Assembly (NCBI GenBank): GCA_002394235.1
Contig: DGTF01000013.1
Coordinates: forward strand, 28,959 to 64,134
Source: Eubacterium sp. UBA4343
Lineage (GTDB): Bacteria; Bacillota; Clostridia; Lachnospirales; Lachnospiraceae
DNA: 35,176 bases
Reading direction: 5' to 3'
The translations under genes were made by a program, and so were the position numbers. Positions 7,640-15,384 of the stretch are shown in pieces. The notes beneath the pieces were generated by a model. It did not search any database. It was not told where the DNA came from and saw only the letters and a list, made by a program, of their open reading frames with translations. Position 1 is the stretch's first letter. Each line of letters opens with the position of its first letter.

Positions 7640-8339
7640 AAAGAAAGAATCCTTTCTGCCCGAAGTCATAATAATAAAGCCTGCAGTCGGCGGGCGGCGC
7701 TGATCTGGAAATCCGGCAGGAACGGCCGATACAGAGGCAAAGGGTGCGGCAGTTGTCAGCGCGGGGATAGAGAAAGACACAGTCGAGCTCGGGATTCTGG
7801 TAGAAAAACGGAGCCTTGGGGTCACCGCCGGCATATGCTGCTCCTGTATTTACCGCGAAGGAGGAAAAGGTGCCGTCAATTCCGGTGCCGGTGTATTTGA
7901 CGTAGGCTTCTTTTGCGGTCCATATCTGAAAAAAACGGCGAATGGTTTCTGTGTCTGTCTGTGTGGACAGAATAAAAGAACTCTCTGCAGGGTGGAAATA
8001 TCGGGACGCGAGCTTCCGACAGCGGGCGGCGTCATCTGGCGGGCAGGATAGTCTTCGTACCCGGTTTTCCTGAAGATCAATGCCGATTCTCTGATTCGAG
8101 ACAGCGACAATCCAACATGAGCCACTATCAGTTATAGATATTTCCGGAACAGACGGATCCTCTTCTGCTGTTTTTCCGTTTCGGACCAGATATGGGCGCC
8201 CCTTATTTGTCCTGCAAATCTGAAGAGATGCGGTCAGGCTGGCCGGAGAGTCGTATGTAAAAGAACGGACCGCAGTCCGGATACGCTCTTCTTTCTGGAT
8301 GGGGCAATTGGTTTCAAATATATACAGACGAATGGGCAT
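7632..8339 (-). CDS. Sfp-type 4'-phosphopantetheinyl transferase
   Basis: Transfers 4'-phosphopantetheine from CoA to a serine of carrier proteins. The 235-residue length fits the two-lobed Sfp class, not the short AcpS class. Motifs: IGIDLQ (D88) and WTAKEAYVKYTGTG (W140, K143, E144). In Sfp the motif is GID-x-E; here the second acidic residue is Gln (Q90), a substitution that occurs in some relatives but may alter metal binding. CAGGAG six bases before the ATG sets the start; that ribosome site lies at the edge of repeat element B. The HAD phosphatase gene follows with an 8-base overlap. No carrier-protein or NRPS/PKS gene is in view, so the target is unknown. Confidence 0.88.
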   Translation of the reverse strand: MPIRLYIFETNCPIQKEERIRTAVRSFTYDSPASLTASLQICRTNKGRPYLVRNGKTAEEDPSVPEISITDSGSCWIVAVSNQRIGIDLQENRVRRLSCPPDDAARCRKLASRYFHPAESSFILSTQTDTETIRRFFQIWTAKEAYVKYTGTGIDGTFSSFAVNTGAAYAGGDPKAPFFYQNPELDCVFLYPRADNCRTLCLCIGRSCRISRSAPPADCRLYYYDFGQKGFFLYD

Positions 8340-8347
8340 AGAATGTC

Positions 8348-8565
8348 TCCTGTATGCGTTTTCGAAGAGCTGTTGAGACTACGATACTGTATAAAGCCAG
8401 CTGCTCCGTTGCTTCGCAACTCTCGCAGCTGCCACATGTATTCGCATTCTCGCGGTGTTTCACACCGCTCCATGCTCATACATGTTAGCGCCGTTCAAGC
8501 ATGCAGTTTTCTGTGCATGCTTCGCATGCCCCAAAACTGCCCGCTTGACGACGACTTTATACAGT
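8348..8565. repeat. Dispersed structured element, copy B (MITE-like)
   Basis: A 180-bp unit bounded by perfect 11-bp inverted repeats ACTGTATAAAG (8386-8396) and CTTTATACAGT (8555-8565). The adjoining 24 bp (8348-8371, containing GCGTTTTCGAAGAGCT) is identical to 31201-31224 in copy C, opposite orientation. Internal stems: AGCTGC/GCAGCT enclosing GTTGC-TTC-GCAAC (about 8400-8432), GCGGTGT-TTC-ACACCGC (about 8452-8468) and a long stem 8494-8548. Segment 8439-8486 matches 5041-5088 of copy A at 43 of 48 positions. It occupies the divergent region between the transferase gene and panT. Confidence 0.8.
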
Positions 8566-8593
8566 ACATTGTAGCACTTTTTTTGATAAAAGG

Positions 8594-8622
8594 TTAACAT
8601 GCGGGGAAAAGTATGTTACAGT
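8594..8622 (+). promoter_or_regulatory. Candidate panT-coaX promoter, TTAACA-N17-TACAGT
   Basis: -35 TTAACA (8594-8599) and -10 TACAGT (8617-8622) with 17-base spacing, about 50 bases before the panT ATG. The -10 match is moderate. Confidence 0.4.
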
Positions 8623-8672
8623 AATTCTGCGCTATATTTGGATTGACCAAAACAGCAGCAAGGAGGAAAAAA

Positions 8673-9299
8673 ATGAATACAGCAGCAGTAACAAAGGATT
8701 CTGTAAACAAACCAAGGAGTAGGGTTCAGCGTATGACCATTCTTGCGATCCTGGCGGCGATTGTAATTATCCTGCAGGTAGCAGTGAGCATACCGCTCGG
8801 ACCATTCACCATCACATTGACACTGGTTCCGATTATTATCGGAGCGGTTCTTGATGGCCCGGCAGGCGGAGCGTTTCTGGGAGCAGTATTCGGGGCCGTG
8901 GTATCGATTCAGGTCATCACCGGAGCGGCTGGCGCTTTTTCGACAATGATGCTTGAATACCAGCCGGTGGCTACGATTCTCGTCTGCATTCTGAAGGGAA
9001 CCTTTGCCGGTCTCGTGAGCGGACTGTTTTTCCGTCTGTTCTCCAGAATCAATTTCTACACGGGAGTTGTCCTGGCGGCGATTATCGCACCGATCGTGAA
9101 CACCGGAATTTTCAGCGTCACCGCTCTTACAATTTTCCGCGGGCTGATTGCAGGTGCGCTCGGAACAGACCAGAATCTGCTCGGCGTTTTTCTGACAACC
9201 TTCATCGGATTGAACTTCGTGGTTGAGTTCATAATCAATGTTGCACTCACTCCGGTAATCGTCCGCATTCTCCGGATTGTGAAGAAGGACAGAAGCTGA
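8673..9299 (+). CDS. panT: ECF transporter S-component, probably pantothenate (PanT)
   Basis: Membrane substrate-binding subunit of an energy-coupling-factor importer, 208 residues. About six hydrophobic helices are seen from residue 18 to 200, with an S-component hallmark near helix 3: VLDGPAGGAFLGAVFGAV. The start at 8673 is set by AAGGAGG seven to eight bases upstream; a TTG 30 bases earlier is rejected because it precedes the ribosome site. It is followed 20 bases later by coaX, whose product phosphorylates pantothenate. This linkage is the main reason to assign pantothenate as substrate. The shared EcfA/EcfT energizing module is not in the window. Confidence 0.85.
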   Translation: MNTAAVTKDSVNKPRSRVQRMTILAILAAIVIILQVAVSIPLGPFTITLTLVPIIIGAVLDGPAGGAFLGAVFGAVVSIQVITGAAGAFSTMMLEYQPVATILVCILKGTFAGLVSGLFFRLFSRINFYTGVVLAAIIAPIVNTGIFSVTALTIFRGLIAGALGTDQNLLGVFLTTFIGLNFVVEFIINVALTPVIVRILRIVKKDRS

Positions 9300-9319
9300 G
9301 CGTAAACGGGGGAATACAG

Positions 9320-10117
9320 ATGATTCTTGCAATCGACATCGGAAATACACACATGGTTCTCGGCTGTATCCGTGAGTCGGATAATAAGGTGATTCGTCAC
9401 ATTCAGATGAGTACCAACAAAATCGAGACCTACCATGAGTATGCAGCAGAAATCAGCAGAATACTTGTGTTGGAGAAAATAGACCCGAAGGAATTCCGGG
9501 GATGTCTGATTTCTTCGGTTGTGCCGTCCGTCACTCATGTGGTGGCGGAGGCGGTAAGGCTCCTGACCGGTGAGAATGCGCAGATCCTCGGAGAAGGCGT
9601 TGAGGTCGGTCTGGAACTCGATATGAACGGAATTCCCACGTCGGCAATCGCAGGCGATCTGCTGGCAACCGCTGTCGCTGCAAAGGCGGAATATCCGATG
9701 CCGGCACTGATCATCGATATGGGAACGGCGACTACGATGACCGCTCTTTCGTCCAGGGGAGTTTATCTGGGAGGCTGCATCCTTCCCGGACCCGGAACTG
9801 CCCTGAAGGGCCTGATTGCGGATACTTCTCTTCTGCCCGCCGTTGATTTTATAGCGCCGGACCGGGCAATCGCGAAAGATACGGTGAACGCGATCCGCAG
9901 CGGAATCGTCTACGGATCTGCCGGACAGATTGACGGTCTTCTGGACCGGTTCACGAAAGAGCTTTCTGATATTGAGGGAAGAGAGGTTTCTCCTACATGT
10001 CTTGCCACCGGCGGTATGGGACGTCTGATCGCACCGTTCTGCCGTCATTCGATCATCGTAGACAATGAACTGCTTCTTAAAGGACTGGGAATTATCTGGA
10101 AACTGAATCAGAATTAA
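9320..10117 (+). CDS. coaX: Type III pantothenate kinase
   Basis: Catalyses the first step of CoA synthesis, ATP-dependent phosphorylation of pantothenate, and is a monovalent-cation-dependent enzyme of the ASKHA fold. The 265-residue protein has the phosphate-binding DIGNTHMVLG at residues 6-15, a central IDMGTATTMTA near 137, GGCILPGPGTALKGL near 154 and a C-terminal ATGGMGRLIAPF. Length is normal. It is the second gene of a two-gene operon with panT, so uptake and phosphorylation of the vitamin are coupled. The operon ends in a strong hairpin (10191-10231). A partial copy of its 3' end, including the stop-codon region, is repeated just downstream. Confidence 0.95.
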   Translation: MILAIDIGNTHMVLGCIRESDNKVIRHIQMSTNKIETYHEYAAEISRILVLEKIDPKEFRGCLISSVVPSVTHVVAEAVRLLTGENAQILGEGVEVGLELDMNGIPTSAIAGDLLATAVAAKAEYPMPALIIDMGTATTMTALSSRGVYLGGCILPGPGTALKGLIADTSLLPAVDFIAPDRAIAKDTVNAIRSGIVYGSAGQIDGLLDRFTKELSDIEGREVSPTCLATGGMGRLIAPFCRHSIIVDNELLLKGLGIIWKLNQN

Positions 10118-10161
10118 ACGAAAAATCCCGATGAACTGAATCAGAACGAAAAATTTCGATG
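10101..10161. repeat. Duplicated coaX 3' end (33 bp + 30 bp)
   Basis: 10101-10133 and 10134-10161 share AACTGAATCAGAA and GAAAAAT..CGATG, with a 3-base gap that removes the stop in the second copy. The first copy contains the coaX stop codon. Confidence 0.75.
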
Positions 10162-10190
10162 AAGGGTTAGAATATCGGGGAAAGGATAGA

Positions 10191-10235
10191 GCCGGGAAAG
10201 GCGGCACCTCCATGGTGCCGCCTTTCCCGGCTTTG
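10191..10235 (+). terminator. Strong terminator after coaX
   Basis: A perfect 18-bp stem (10191-10208 and 10214-10231) with a TCCAT loop, then TTTGT. The convergent glmS gene ends at 10377, so it may work in both directions. 10236-10376 shows no gene; a weaker hairpin CTGTCATC/GATGGCAG (about 10313-10332) is followed 14 bases later by a seven-T run on the plus strand. Confidence 0.8.
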
Positions 10236-10376
10236 TAATCCTTATCAAGATATAATCGTCTGCGCTAACAACCTGTAATAATCTGCACGATCAGGCTGTA
10301 ACAGTCTACGCACTGTCATCTGGCGATGGCAGCGTTTGCAGGCGTTTTTTTACATCCACTTGAAGTTATTCTGCGG

Positions 10377-12215
10377 TTATTCTACGGTTACGGATTTCGC
10401 AAGATTTCTCGGCTTGTCAACATCGAGGCCCTTTGCGACACTGATATAATAGCCCAGAAGCTGAAGCGGAATTACGGCAAGGCTTGCTTCGAAAGCCGGT
10501 TCCGTCTTCGGAACGTATACGACAAAGTTCGCGACGTCCTCGATGCTGTAATTTCCGTTGGTGGTAAGCCCCATGAGATAAGCACCTCTGCTCTTGACTT
10601 CAACCATATTGCTGCGGGTCTTCTCATAGAGGTCCTGCTGTGTGCAGACACCGACCACAAGAGTCCCGTCTTCGATCAGGCTGATTGTTCCGTGTTTCAG
10701 TTCGCCTGCAGCATATGCCTCGGAGTGAATATAGCTGATCTCCTTCATCTTAAGGCTGCCTTCCATACAGATCGCGTAGTCAATGCCACGGCCGATGAAG
10801 AAGACATCGTGGGCGCTGGCATATTTTGCCGCGAACCACTGGATGCGCTCTTTGTCCTCAAGCTCCTTTTCGATGTGATCCGGGAGCGCCAGAAGGGCGT
10901 CGATATACTGTGCTTCCCGTTCCTCAGAGATAGAGCCCTGTGCGGTACCGATTGCAATGCCGAGGAGGTAGCTGGCAATAAGCTGACAGCTGTATGCCTT
11001 TGTAGTGGCAACTGCGATTTCCGGTCCGGCGTAGGTGTACATAACGTGATCGGCTTCACGTGCGATCGACGATCCGACAACATTGACAATGGCGAGAACC
11101 GGAATATTCCGATCTTTGGCCAGGCGAAGTGCAGCCAGTGAATCGGCGGTTTCTCCCGATTGGGAGATGATAATAACGAGAGAATGTTCCTTCTGAAGCT
11201 TGGGGTTCCGGTAACGGAATTCCGAGGCGAAGTCAACCTCTACGCATATGTCAGTCATCTTCTCGAGCGCGTATTTCGCGACCATTCCGACATGGTAGGC
11301 AGAACCGCAGGCCACAATGTATACGCGGGTGAGATCCGCAAGCTGTCCTTCGGTCAGATGAAGTGCCTCGAGGTTTACATGGCCGTCCCTGAGATAGGCA
11401 TTGACCGTGTCTCTGACCGCCTTTGGCTGTTCATGAATTTCCTTAATCATGAAATGCTCGTAGCCGCCCTTTTCCGCTGCCTCCGCATCCCATTCAATGG
11501 TCGTGAGTTCCTTCTGAATCTCGTCGCCGTCCAGATTATAGAAGGTGATTCCGTCTCTGGTAAGACGTCCGACCTCCATGTTTCCGATGTAATACACGCT
11601 CTTGGTATATTTGAGAATGGCGGGAACGTCGGAACCGAGGAAGGAGCCGTCCTTGTTGGTGCCGAGCACCATGGGACTGTCCTTCCGGGTTACATAGATT
11701 TCACCCGGATAGTCCTTGAACATGATGGCAAGAGCATACGAACCACGGATACGAACCTGCGCGTGGTTGATGGCGTCGATCGGAGTACCTTCGTACTTCT
11801 TGTAATAGTAGTCGATCAGCTTGATCGCAACCTCCGTATCGGTTTCGGAGTAGAAGGTGTAGTTATGGCGCAGAAGCTTCGCCTTGAGCTCCTGGAAATT
11901 CTCGATGATTCCGTTGTGAACGCCGACGACATTCATATCATCGCTGCAGTGAGGGTGGGCGTTAATCTCCGAGGGTTCGCCGTGGGTTGCCCACCTGGTG
12001 TGCCCGATTCCGCAGAAGCCCGGAACAGCAGCGCCGTTGTCGGTCTTGTCCTTCAGTTCGGAAAGACGGCCCTTAGCCTTGACGATAATTGTCTTGTCTC
12101 CATTTCGTACGGCGATTCCGGCGGAATCATATCCGCGATATTCCAACCGTGTCAGACCCTCAAGAAGGATCGGAGCCGCCTGGCGGTCGCCGGTATATCC
12201 TACTATTCCACACAT
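10377..12215 (-). CDS. glmS: Glutamine--fructose-6-phosphate aminotransferase (isomerizing)
   Basis: Makes glucosamine-6-phosphate from fructose-6-phosphate and glutamine, the entry step to UDP-GlcNAc and peptidoglycan. The start at 12215 gives MCGIVGYTGDRQ, with the N-terminal Cys nucleophile exposed after Met removal; AGGAGA lies eight bases upstream. A longer open frame to 12434 is rejected as it crosses tandem repeats. Domains: class II glutamine amidotransferase (about 1-220, with GHTRWATHGEPSEINAHPH), then two SIS sugar-isomerase domains (about 285-600, including SQSGETADSLAALR), ending in KPRNLAKSVTVE. 612 residues is the normal length. The gene follows glmM after 243 bases. No glmS ribozyme core is recognisable in the leader, but a perfect 10-bp hairpin is there. 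Confidence 0.97.
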   Translation of the reverse strand: MCGIVGYTGDRQAAPILLEGLTRLEYRGYDSAGIAVRNGDKTIIVKAKGRLSELKDKTDNGAAVPGFCGIGHTRWATHGEPSEINAHPHCSDDMNVVGVHNGIIENFQELKAKLLRHNYTFYSETDTEVAIKLIDYYYKKYEGTPIDAINHAQVRIRGSYALAIMFKDYPGEIYVTRKDSPMVLGTNKDGSFLGSDVPAILKYTKSVYYIGNMEVGRLTRDGITFYNLDGDEIQKELTTIEWDAEAAEKGGYEHFMIKEIHEQPKAVRDTVNAYLRDGHVNLEALHLTEGQLADLTRVYIVACGSAYHVGMVAKYALEKMTDICVEVDFASEFRYRNPKLQKEHSLVIIISQSGETADSLAALRLAKDRNIPVLAIVNVVGSSIAREADHVMYTYAGPEIAVATTKAYSCQLIASYLLGIAIGTAQGSISEEREAQYIDALLALPDHIEKELEDKERIQWFAAKYASAHDVFFIGRGIDYAICMEGSLKMKEISYIHSEAYAAGELKHGTISLIEDGTLVVGVCTQQDLYEKTRSNMVEVKSRGAYLMGLTTNGNYSIEDVANFVVYVPKTEPAFEASLAVIPLQLLGYYISVAKGLDVDKPRNLAKSVTVE

Positions 12216-12254
12216 GATAAATATCTCCTGTCTTTCTTTATATGAATCTGCATA

Positions 12255-12282
12255 AGGCGGAAGGGAACAGATCCTTCCGCCT
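12255..12282 (-). promoter_or_regulatory. Perfect hairpin in the glmS leader
   Basis: Arms AGGCGGAAGG (12255-12264) and CCTTCCGCCT (12273-12282) around an 8-base loop, 40 bases before the glmS ATG. There is no T run after it on the minus strand, so it is more likely a leader or processing structure than a terminator of glmM. Confidence 0.5.
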
Positions 12283-12357
12283 GCATATAGTCTAACATAC
12301 ATCAGTACCCGGAGAAAATCAACCCGGGCGGCACGGACCGCCATATCTGAAGCGCCT

Positions 12358-12429
12358 GCCGGTTTGTGAATGCAGCAGAGCTGTGAAATGTCTGCCGGTT
12401 CGTGAATACAGCAGAGCTGTGAAATTAAT
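12358..12429. repeat. 36-bp tandem duplication between glmM and glmS
   Basis: Units 12358-12393 and 12394-12429 are nearly identical, each with GCCGGTT.GTGAAT and CAGCAGAGCTGTGAAAT. It lies about 30 bases beyond the glmM stop. Confidence 0.85.
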
Positions 12430-12458
12430 GTCATGAACCGAGACAGCCGGCAGAGTTC

Positions 12459-13796
12459 TCAGGCCCCGTATTTTCTGCGGATGATGCAGGCTATTCTCTC
12501 ACATTCATCTTCGCAGATCCGGTCGGTTTCTGCCTCTGCCATAATCCGGAGCAGTGGCTCCGTGCCGGACGGTCTCACCAGGATTCGCCCGTTGCCGTTA
12601 AGGCTCCGGTTCGCCTGGTCAATGGCATCCTGTACCTCCGGATCGTCCATAACCTGATTCTTGTCGGTAACCCTCACATTTACCAGAAGCTGCGGGTAGA
12701 TCTTCAGTCCTTCACAGAGCTCATTGATCGTGCGGCCGGTCTCCTTCATGATCTTCAGAAGCGCGAGGGCGGTGACAAGTCCGTCGCCCGTTGTCTCGTA
12801 TTCACTGAAGATGATATGACCGCTCTGTTCTCCGCCGACGATATAGCCGTTTTTCAGCATGCAGTCATAGACATACTTATCGCCGACGTCGGTTTTTTCC
12901 ACATGAATGCCCTCACGCTCCATCGCTTTCCAGAGACCGAGGTTTGCCATGACAGTGGTGACGACGGTATTCCCCTTCAGCATTCCTTTGTCGCGATAAT
13001 ATTTGCCGCAGATATAAAGCACAAAGTCTCCGTCTACAAGTGCGCCGTCAGGCCGTACCGGGATCTGCCGGTCTGCGTCTCCGTCAAAGGTGAGGCCGAG
13101 ATCAAAGCTTCCTGTCTTCATAAATTCGCGGAAAGCATCCGGGTGGGTGCTGCCGCAGTTGTTGTTGATGTTAATACCGTTGGGCTTGTTGTTCATGACC
13201 GTGCAGGATGCGCCCAGACGGGTCAGAACCTTTTCTGCCGTATAGGTGCTGGATCCGTTTGCGCAGTCCATGGCAACACGCATTCCGGTGAGGTCTGTCG
13301 GGAATGTACGGCAGATAAAATCGATATAATGATCAATGCCCTGCGGGTAGGGAATTACACGTCCGATTTTTTCATCTGTCACAAAATGGATGGTCTCCTT
13401 GCCGTCGATATAATCCTCGATCAGAGCTTCCACCTCGCCCTGGAGCTTTATGCCGTCCTTTGAAAAAATTTTGATTCCGTTGTCATAGAACGGATTATGG
13501 GAGGCACTGATCATGGCGCCTACGGCAAAATCTTCATGAACCGTGAGGTAGCAGATCATCGGGGTCGGGCAGTATCCTGCCAGATATGCGTCGCATCCCT
13601 CGGAAGCAATGCCGGCAGCAAGTGCGTTCTCCAGCATATCAGAGGAAAGACGGGTGTCCTTTCCAATGATGATTTTGCTTCTGCCGTTCCTGCTGTAATA
13701 ATAGCCGAGATATCTGCCGACCTCAAAAGCGCGGGATGCCGTGAGACCCTCGTTTGCCTTGCCGCGGATGCCGTCTGTACCGAAATATCTTCCCAT
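12459..13796 (-). CDS. glmM: Phosphoglucosamine mutase
   Basis: Interconverts glucosamine-6-phosphate and glucosamine-1-phosphate in UDP-GlcNAc synthesis. Four alpha-D-phosphohexomutase domains are visible: N-terminal GTDGIRGKAN, the phospho-serine loop SASHNPFYDNGIK near residue 100, the metal-binding loop DGDADR near 240, and the sugar-specificity/phosphate loops GGEQSGHIIF and RPSGTEPLLRIM. 445 residues is full length. Its ATG overlaps the stop of the upstream acetyltransferase-like gene by one base (TAATG), so the two are translationally coupled. The stop is followed by a duplicated repeat and then glmS. Confidence 0.97.
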   Translation of the reverse strand: MGRYFGTDGIRGKANEGLTASRAFEVGRYLGYYYSRNGRSKIIIGKDTRLSSDMLENALAAGIASEGCDAYLAGYCPTPMICYLTVHEDFAVGAMISASHNPFYDNGIKIFSKDGIKLQGEVEALIEDYIDGKETIHFVTDEKIGRVIPYPQGIDHYIDFICRTFPTDLTGMRVAMDCANGSSTYTAEKVLTRLGASCTVMNNKPNGININNNCGSTHPDAFREFMKTGSFDLGLTFDGDADRQIPVRPDGALVDGDFVLYICGKYYRDKGMLKGNTVVTTVMANLGLWKAMEREGIHVEKTDVGDKYVYDCMLKNGYIVGGEQSGHIIFSEYETTGDGLVTALALLKIMKETGRTINELCEGLKIYPQLLVNVRVTDKNQVMDDPEVQDAIDQANRSLNGNGRILVRPSGTEPLLRIMAEAETDRICEDECERIACIIRRKYGA

Positions 13797-14473
13797 TATC
13801 TCTTCTCCTCCGGGATAATTTTTCTGATTACTGTTCCGTTGTCCTTCCAGATGGAATTCTCAGGAAGAACTCCTCTGACACAGGAGGTCGGATAAATATT
13901 GCAGTTTCTTCCGATGACCGTGCCCGGATTGAGGACGCTGTTGCAGCCGACTTCCACATGATCTCCGAGCATGGCTCCGAATTTCTTGAGACCGGTCTCG
14001 ATATTTTCATCCTGTCCGTGGACAACCACCGGGAGCTTGTCGGATTTGACGTTGCTGGTGATGGATCCTGCGCCCATATGGGAGAAATATCCGAGAATCG
14101 AGTCCCCGACGTAGTTGTAGTGCGGCGTCTGAACATGGTCGAAGAGAATGACATTTTTCAATTCAACCGAATTTCCGACTACGCAGTCAGCGCCGACAAG
14201 GGCGGAGCCACGGATAAAAGCACAGTGCCTGACCTCTGTGTTCGGTCCGATGATACACGGTGCGCCGAGGTAGGCAGACGGGAAAACCCGTGCTGTCCGA
14301 TGAACCCAGACATGCTCGGAAACCTCTGTATATTCATTTTTGTCGAGATCCCTGCCAAGGGAGAGAATCAGGTCCTTAATTCCTGCAAGAGCCTCCCAGG
14401 GATAGGTGAAACGGCTGAGATAGTCCTTTGCAAGAGTGTGATCCAGATCATACAAATCTCTGATAGTGTACAT
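13796..14473 (-). CDS. Stand-alone left-handed beta-helix acyltransferase, GlmU C-domain-like
   Basis: A 225-residue protein made of a short helical N-terminus (about 1-50) and hexapeptide-repeat coils (about 52-215). The segment PHYNYVGDSILGYFSHMGAG matches the GlmU acetyltransferase site, where E. coli has H-x-x-Y-x-G-D: here H118, Y121 and G123-D124, followed by AGSITSNVKSDK, like the GlmU AGTITCNYDG strip. That domain acetylates glucosamine-1-phosphate. The uridylyltransferase half of GlmU is absent. It is coupled to glmM (TAATG overlap), whose product would be its substrate. So a monofunctional GlcN-1-P acetyltransferase is the best guess; a nucleotidyltransferase-related regulator is the alternative. 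A GAGGAG ribosome site precedes the ATG. Confidence 0.85.
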   Translation of the reverse strand: MYTIRDLYDLDHTLAKDYLSRFTYPWEALAGIKDLILSLGRDLDKNEYTEVSEHVWVHRTARVFPSAYLGAPCIIGPNTEVRHCAFIRGSALVGADCVVGNSVELKNVILFDHVQTPHYNYVGDSILGYFSHMGAGSITSNVKSDKLPVVVHGQDENIETGLKKFGAMLGDHVEVGCNSVLNPGTVIGRNCNIYPTSCVRGVLPENSIWKDNGTVIRKIIPEEKR

Positions 14474-14501
14474 ATGATGCTCCTCTATATGTTGGAATAA
14501 T

Positions 14502-14520
14502 ATATAGTATATTACTATAT
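14502..14520. promoter_or_regulatory. AT-rich palindrome at the amino-sugar operon promoter
   Basis: ATATAGTA-TAT-TACTATAT is a perfect 8-3-8 inverted repeat, about 30 bases before the first ATG. On the minus strand it overlaps a candidate -10 TACTAT with a poor -35 TTACAT 17 bases upstream, so it may be an operator. Confidence 0.4.
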
Positions 14521-14585
14521 CACAAAATGTAAGGAAGCGCTACTGCCCTGGTCTCGCCGTGATGCCGCGCACCGGTCAGTCTTCT

Positions 14586-15194
14586 TTAGTCTTCTTTCCT
14601 GTCGCAGCCTGTCAAGGTTAAGACGCCATTTTCGCATGTGATTTCGAACCACGCACAGTTTCCGACAGGATTCTCCCAGAAGGTCTTCAGGGGGTCTGCG
14701 TGAATGTGAACGAGAGCGGCACGGATCACGCCTCCGTGAGTGGATACCAGAATGCTTTCTGCCGGTTTTTCTCTTTTCAAATCCTCGAGAAAACTGCTCA
14801 CCCGCTGGATCAGACGGATTCCGGTTTCCATGCCCGGACCGGGAATATAGTTGCCGAAGTCATGCAACATGGTGTGCAGAGTTTTGGGGTTCATCTTCTC
14901 CCACTTCTGTCCCTCAAACGGCCCGAAGCTGATCTCCTTCAGCCGGTCATCCATGGTCAGCCGCTCGGCCGGAAGACCTGTCGCAAACATGGCGGTTTCC
15001 ACTGCGCGCTCCTGCGGGCTTGTGTATACGAGATCAAAATGCAGTCCCATTGTCCGGAATTCTTCCCGGACTTCCCTGGCCTGCCTCCTGCCTTTTTCGG
15101 TAAGAGCGGCATCCGGGGTGTTAATCTGACCCTGGAACCGGCCGCCGAGCGCGTTAATCCTGGTTTCGCCATGCCTCAGAAGATAGATTTTCAT
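14586..15194 (-). CDS. Histidine phosphatase family protein (phosphoglycerate-mutase-like)
   Basis: A 202-residue phosphatase of the branch 1 histidine family. Visible are the phospho-acceptor LLRHGET (R7, H8, G9, E10), the acid ERAVETAMF near residue 80 and the second histidine in STHGGVIRAAL near 150. The start at 15194 is supported by AAAGGATC and by the family N-terminus; upstream frame to 15437 runs through tandem repeats and is rejected. Substrate cannot be told from sequence: related proteins act on alpha-ribazole-5-phosphate, phosphoglycerate or other small phosphates. No cobalamin genes lie nearby. It is preceded by a four-copy tandem repeat and an ACT-domain gene. Confidence 0.88.
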   Translation of the reverse strand: MKIYLLRHGETRINALGGRFQGQINTPDAALTEKGRRQAREVREEFRTMGLHFDLVYTSPQERAVETAMFATGLPAERLTMDDRLKEISFGPFEGQKWEKMNPKTLHTMLHDFGNYIPGPGMETGIRLIQRVSSFLEDLKREKPAESILVSTHGGVIRAALVHIHADPLKTFWENPVGNCAWFEITCENGVLTLTGCDRKED

Positions 15195-15234
15195 AATAGA
15201 TCCTTTCGCTCGTGGATGGATATCGGAATAATGA

Positions 15235-15359
15235 CCGGAATGATCTGGAGATCCCATCGGTAACTGCTGAAATGATCTGGAGATTCCGTCGGTAACAGCC
15301 GGAATCATCTTGAAAACCCGGCAGCAACAGCCGGAATCATCTTGAAATTGCAGTAACAG
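15235..15359. repeat. Four tandem ~32-bp repeats upstream of the histidine phosphatase gene
   Basis: Units 15235-15266, 15267-15298, 15299-15330 and 15331-15359 (last one 29 bp) share the frame CCGGAAT.ATCT.GA...C..TAACAG. They fill most of the gap between this gene and the ACT-domain gene. Confidence 0.8.
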
Positions 15360-15384
15360 GTGCCGCAGGAGTCTGTTTTTAACG

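Noticed and set aside
9056..10213. 385-residue minus-strand ORF
   Set aside because: Antisense to panT and coaX; composition is Arg/Ser/His-rich as expected of a shadow frame.
11160..12245. 361-residue plus-strand ORF
   Set aside because: Antisense to glmS with no family resemblance.
12358..12429. Second small CRISPR array
   Set aside because: The two 36-bp units are directly adjacent with no spacer, so this is a tandem duplication.
12216..12458. glmS ribozyme in the glmS leader
   Set aside because: No recognisable catalytic core sequence; only a simple hairpin and a 36-bp duplication are present.
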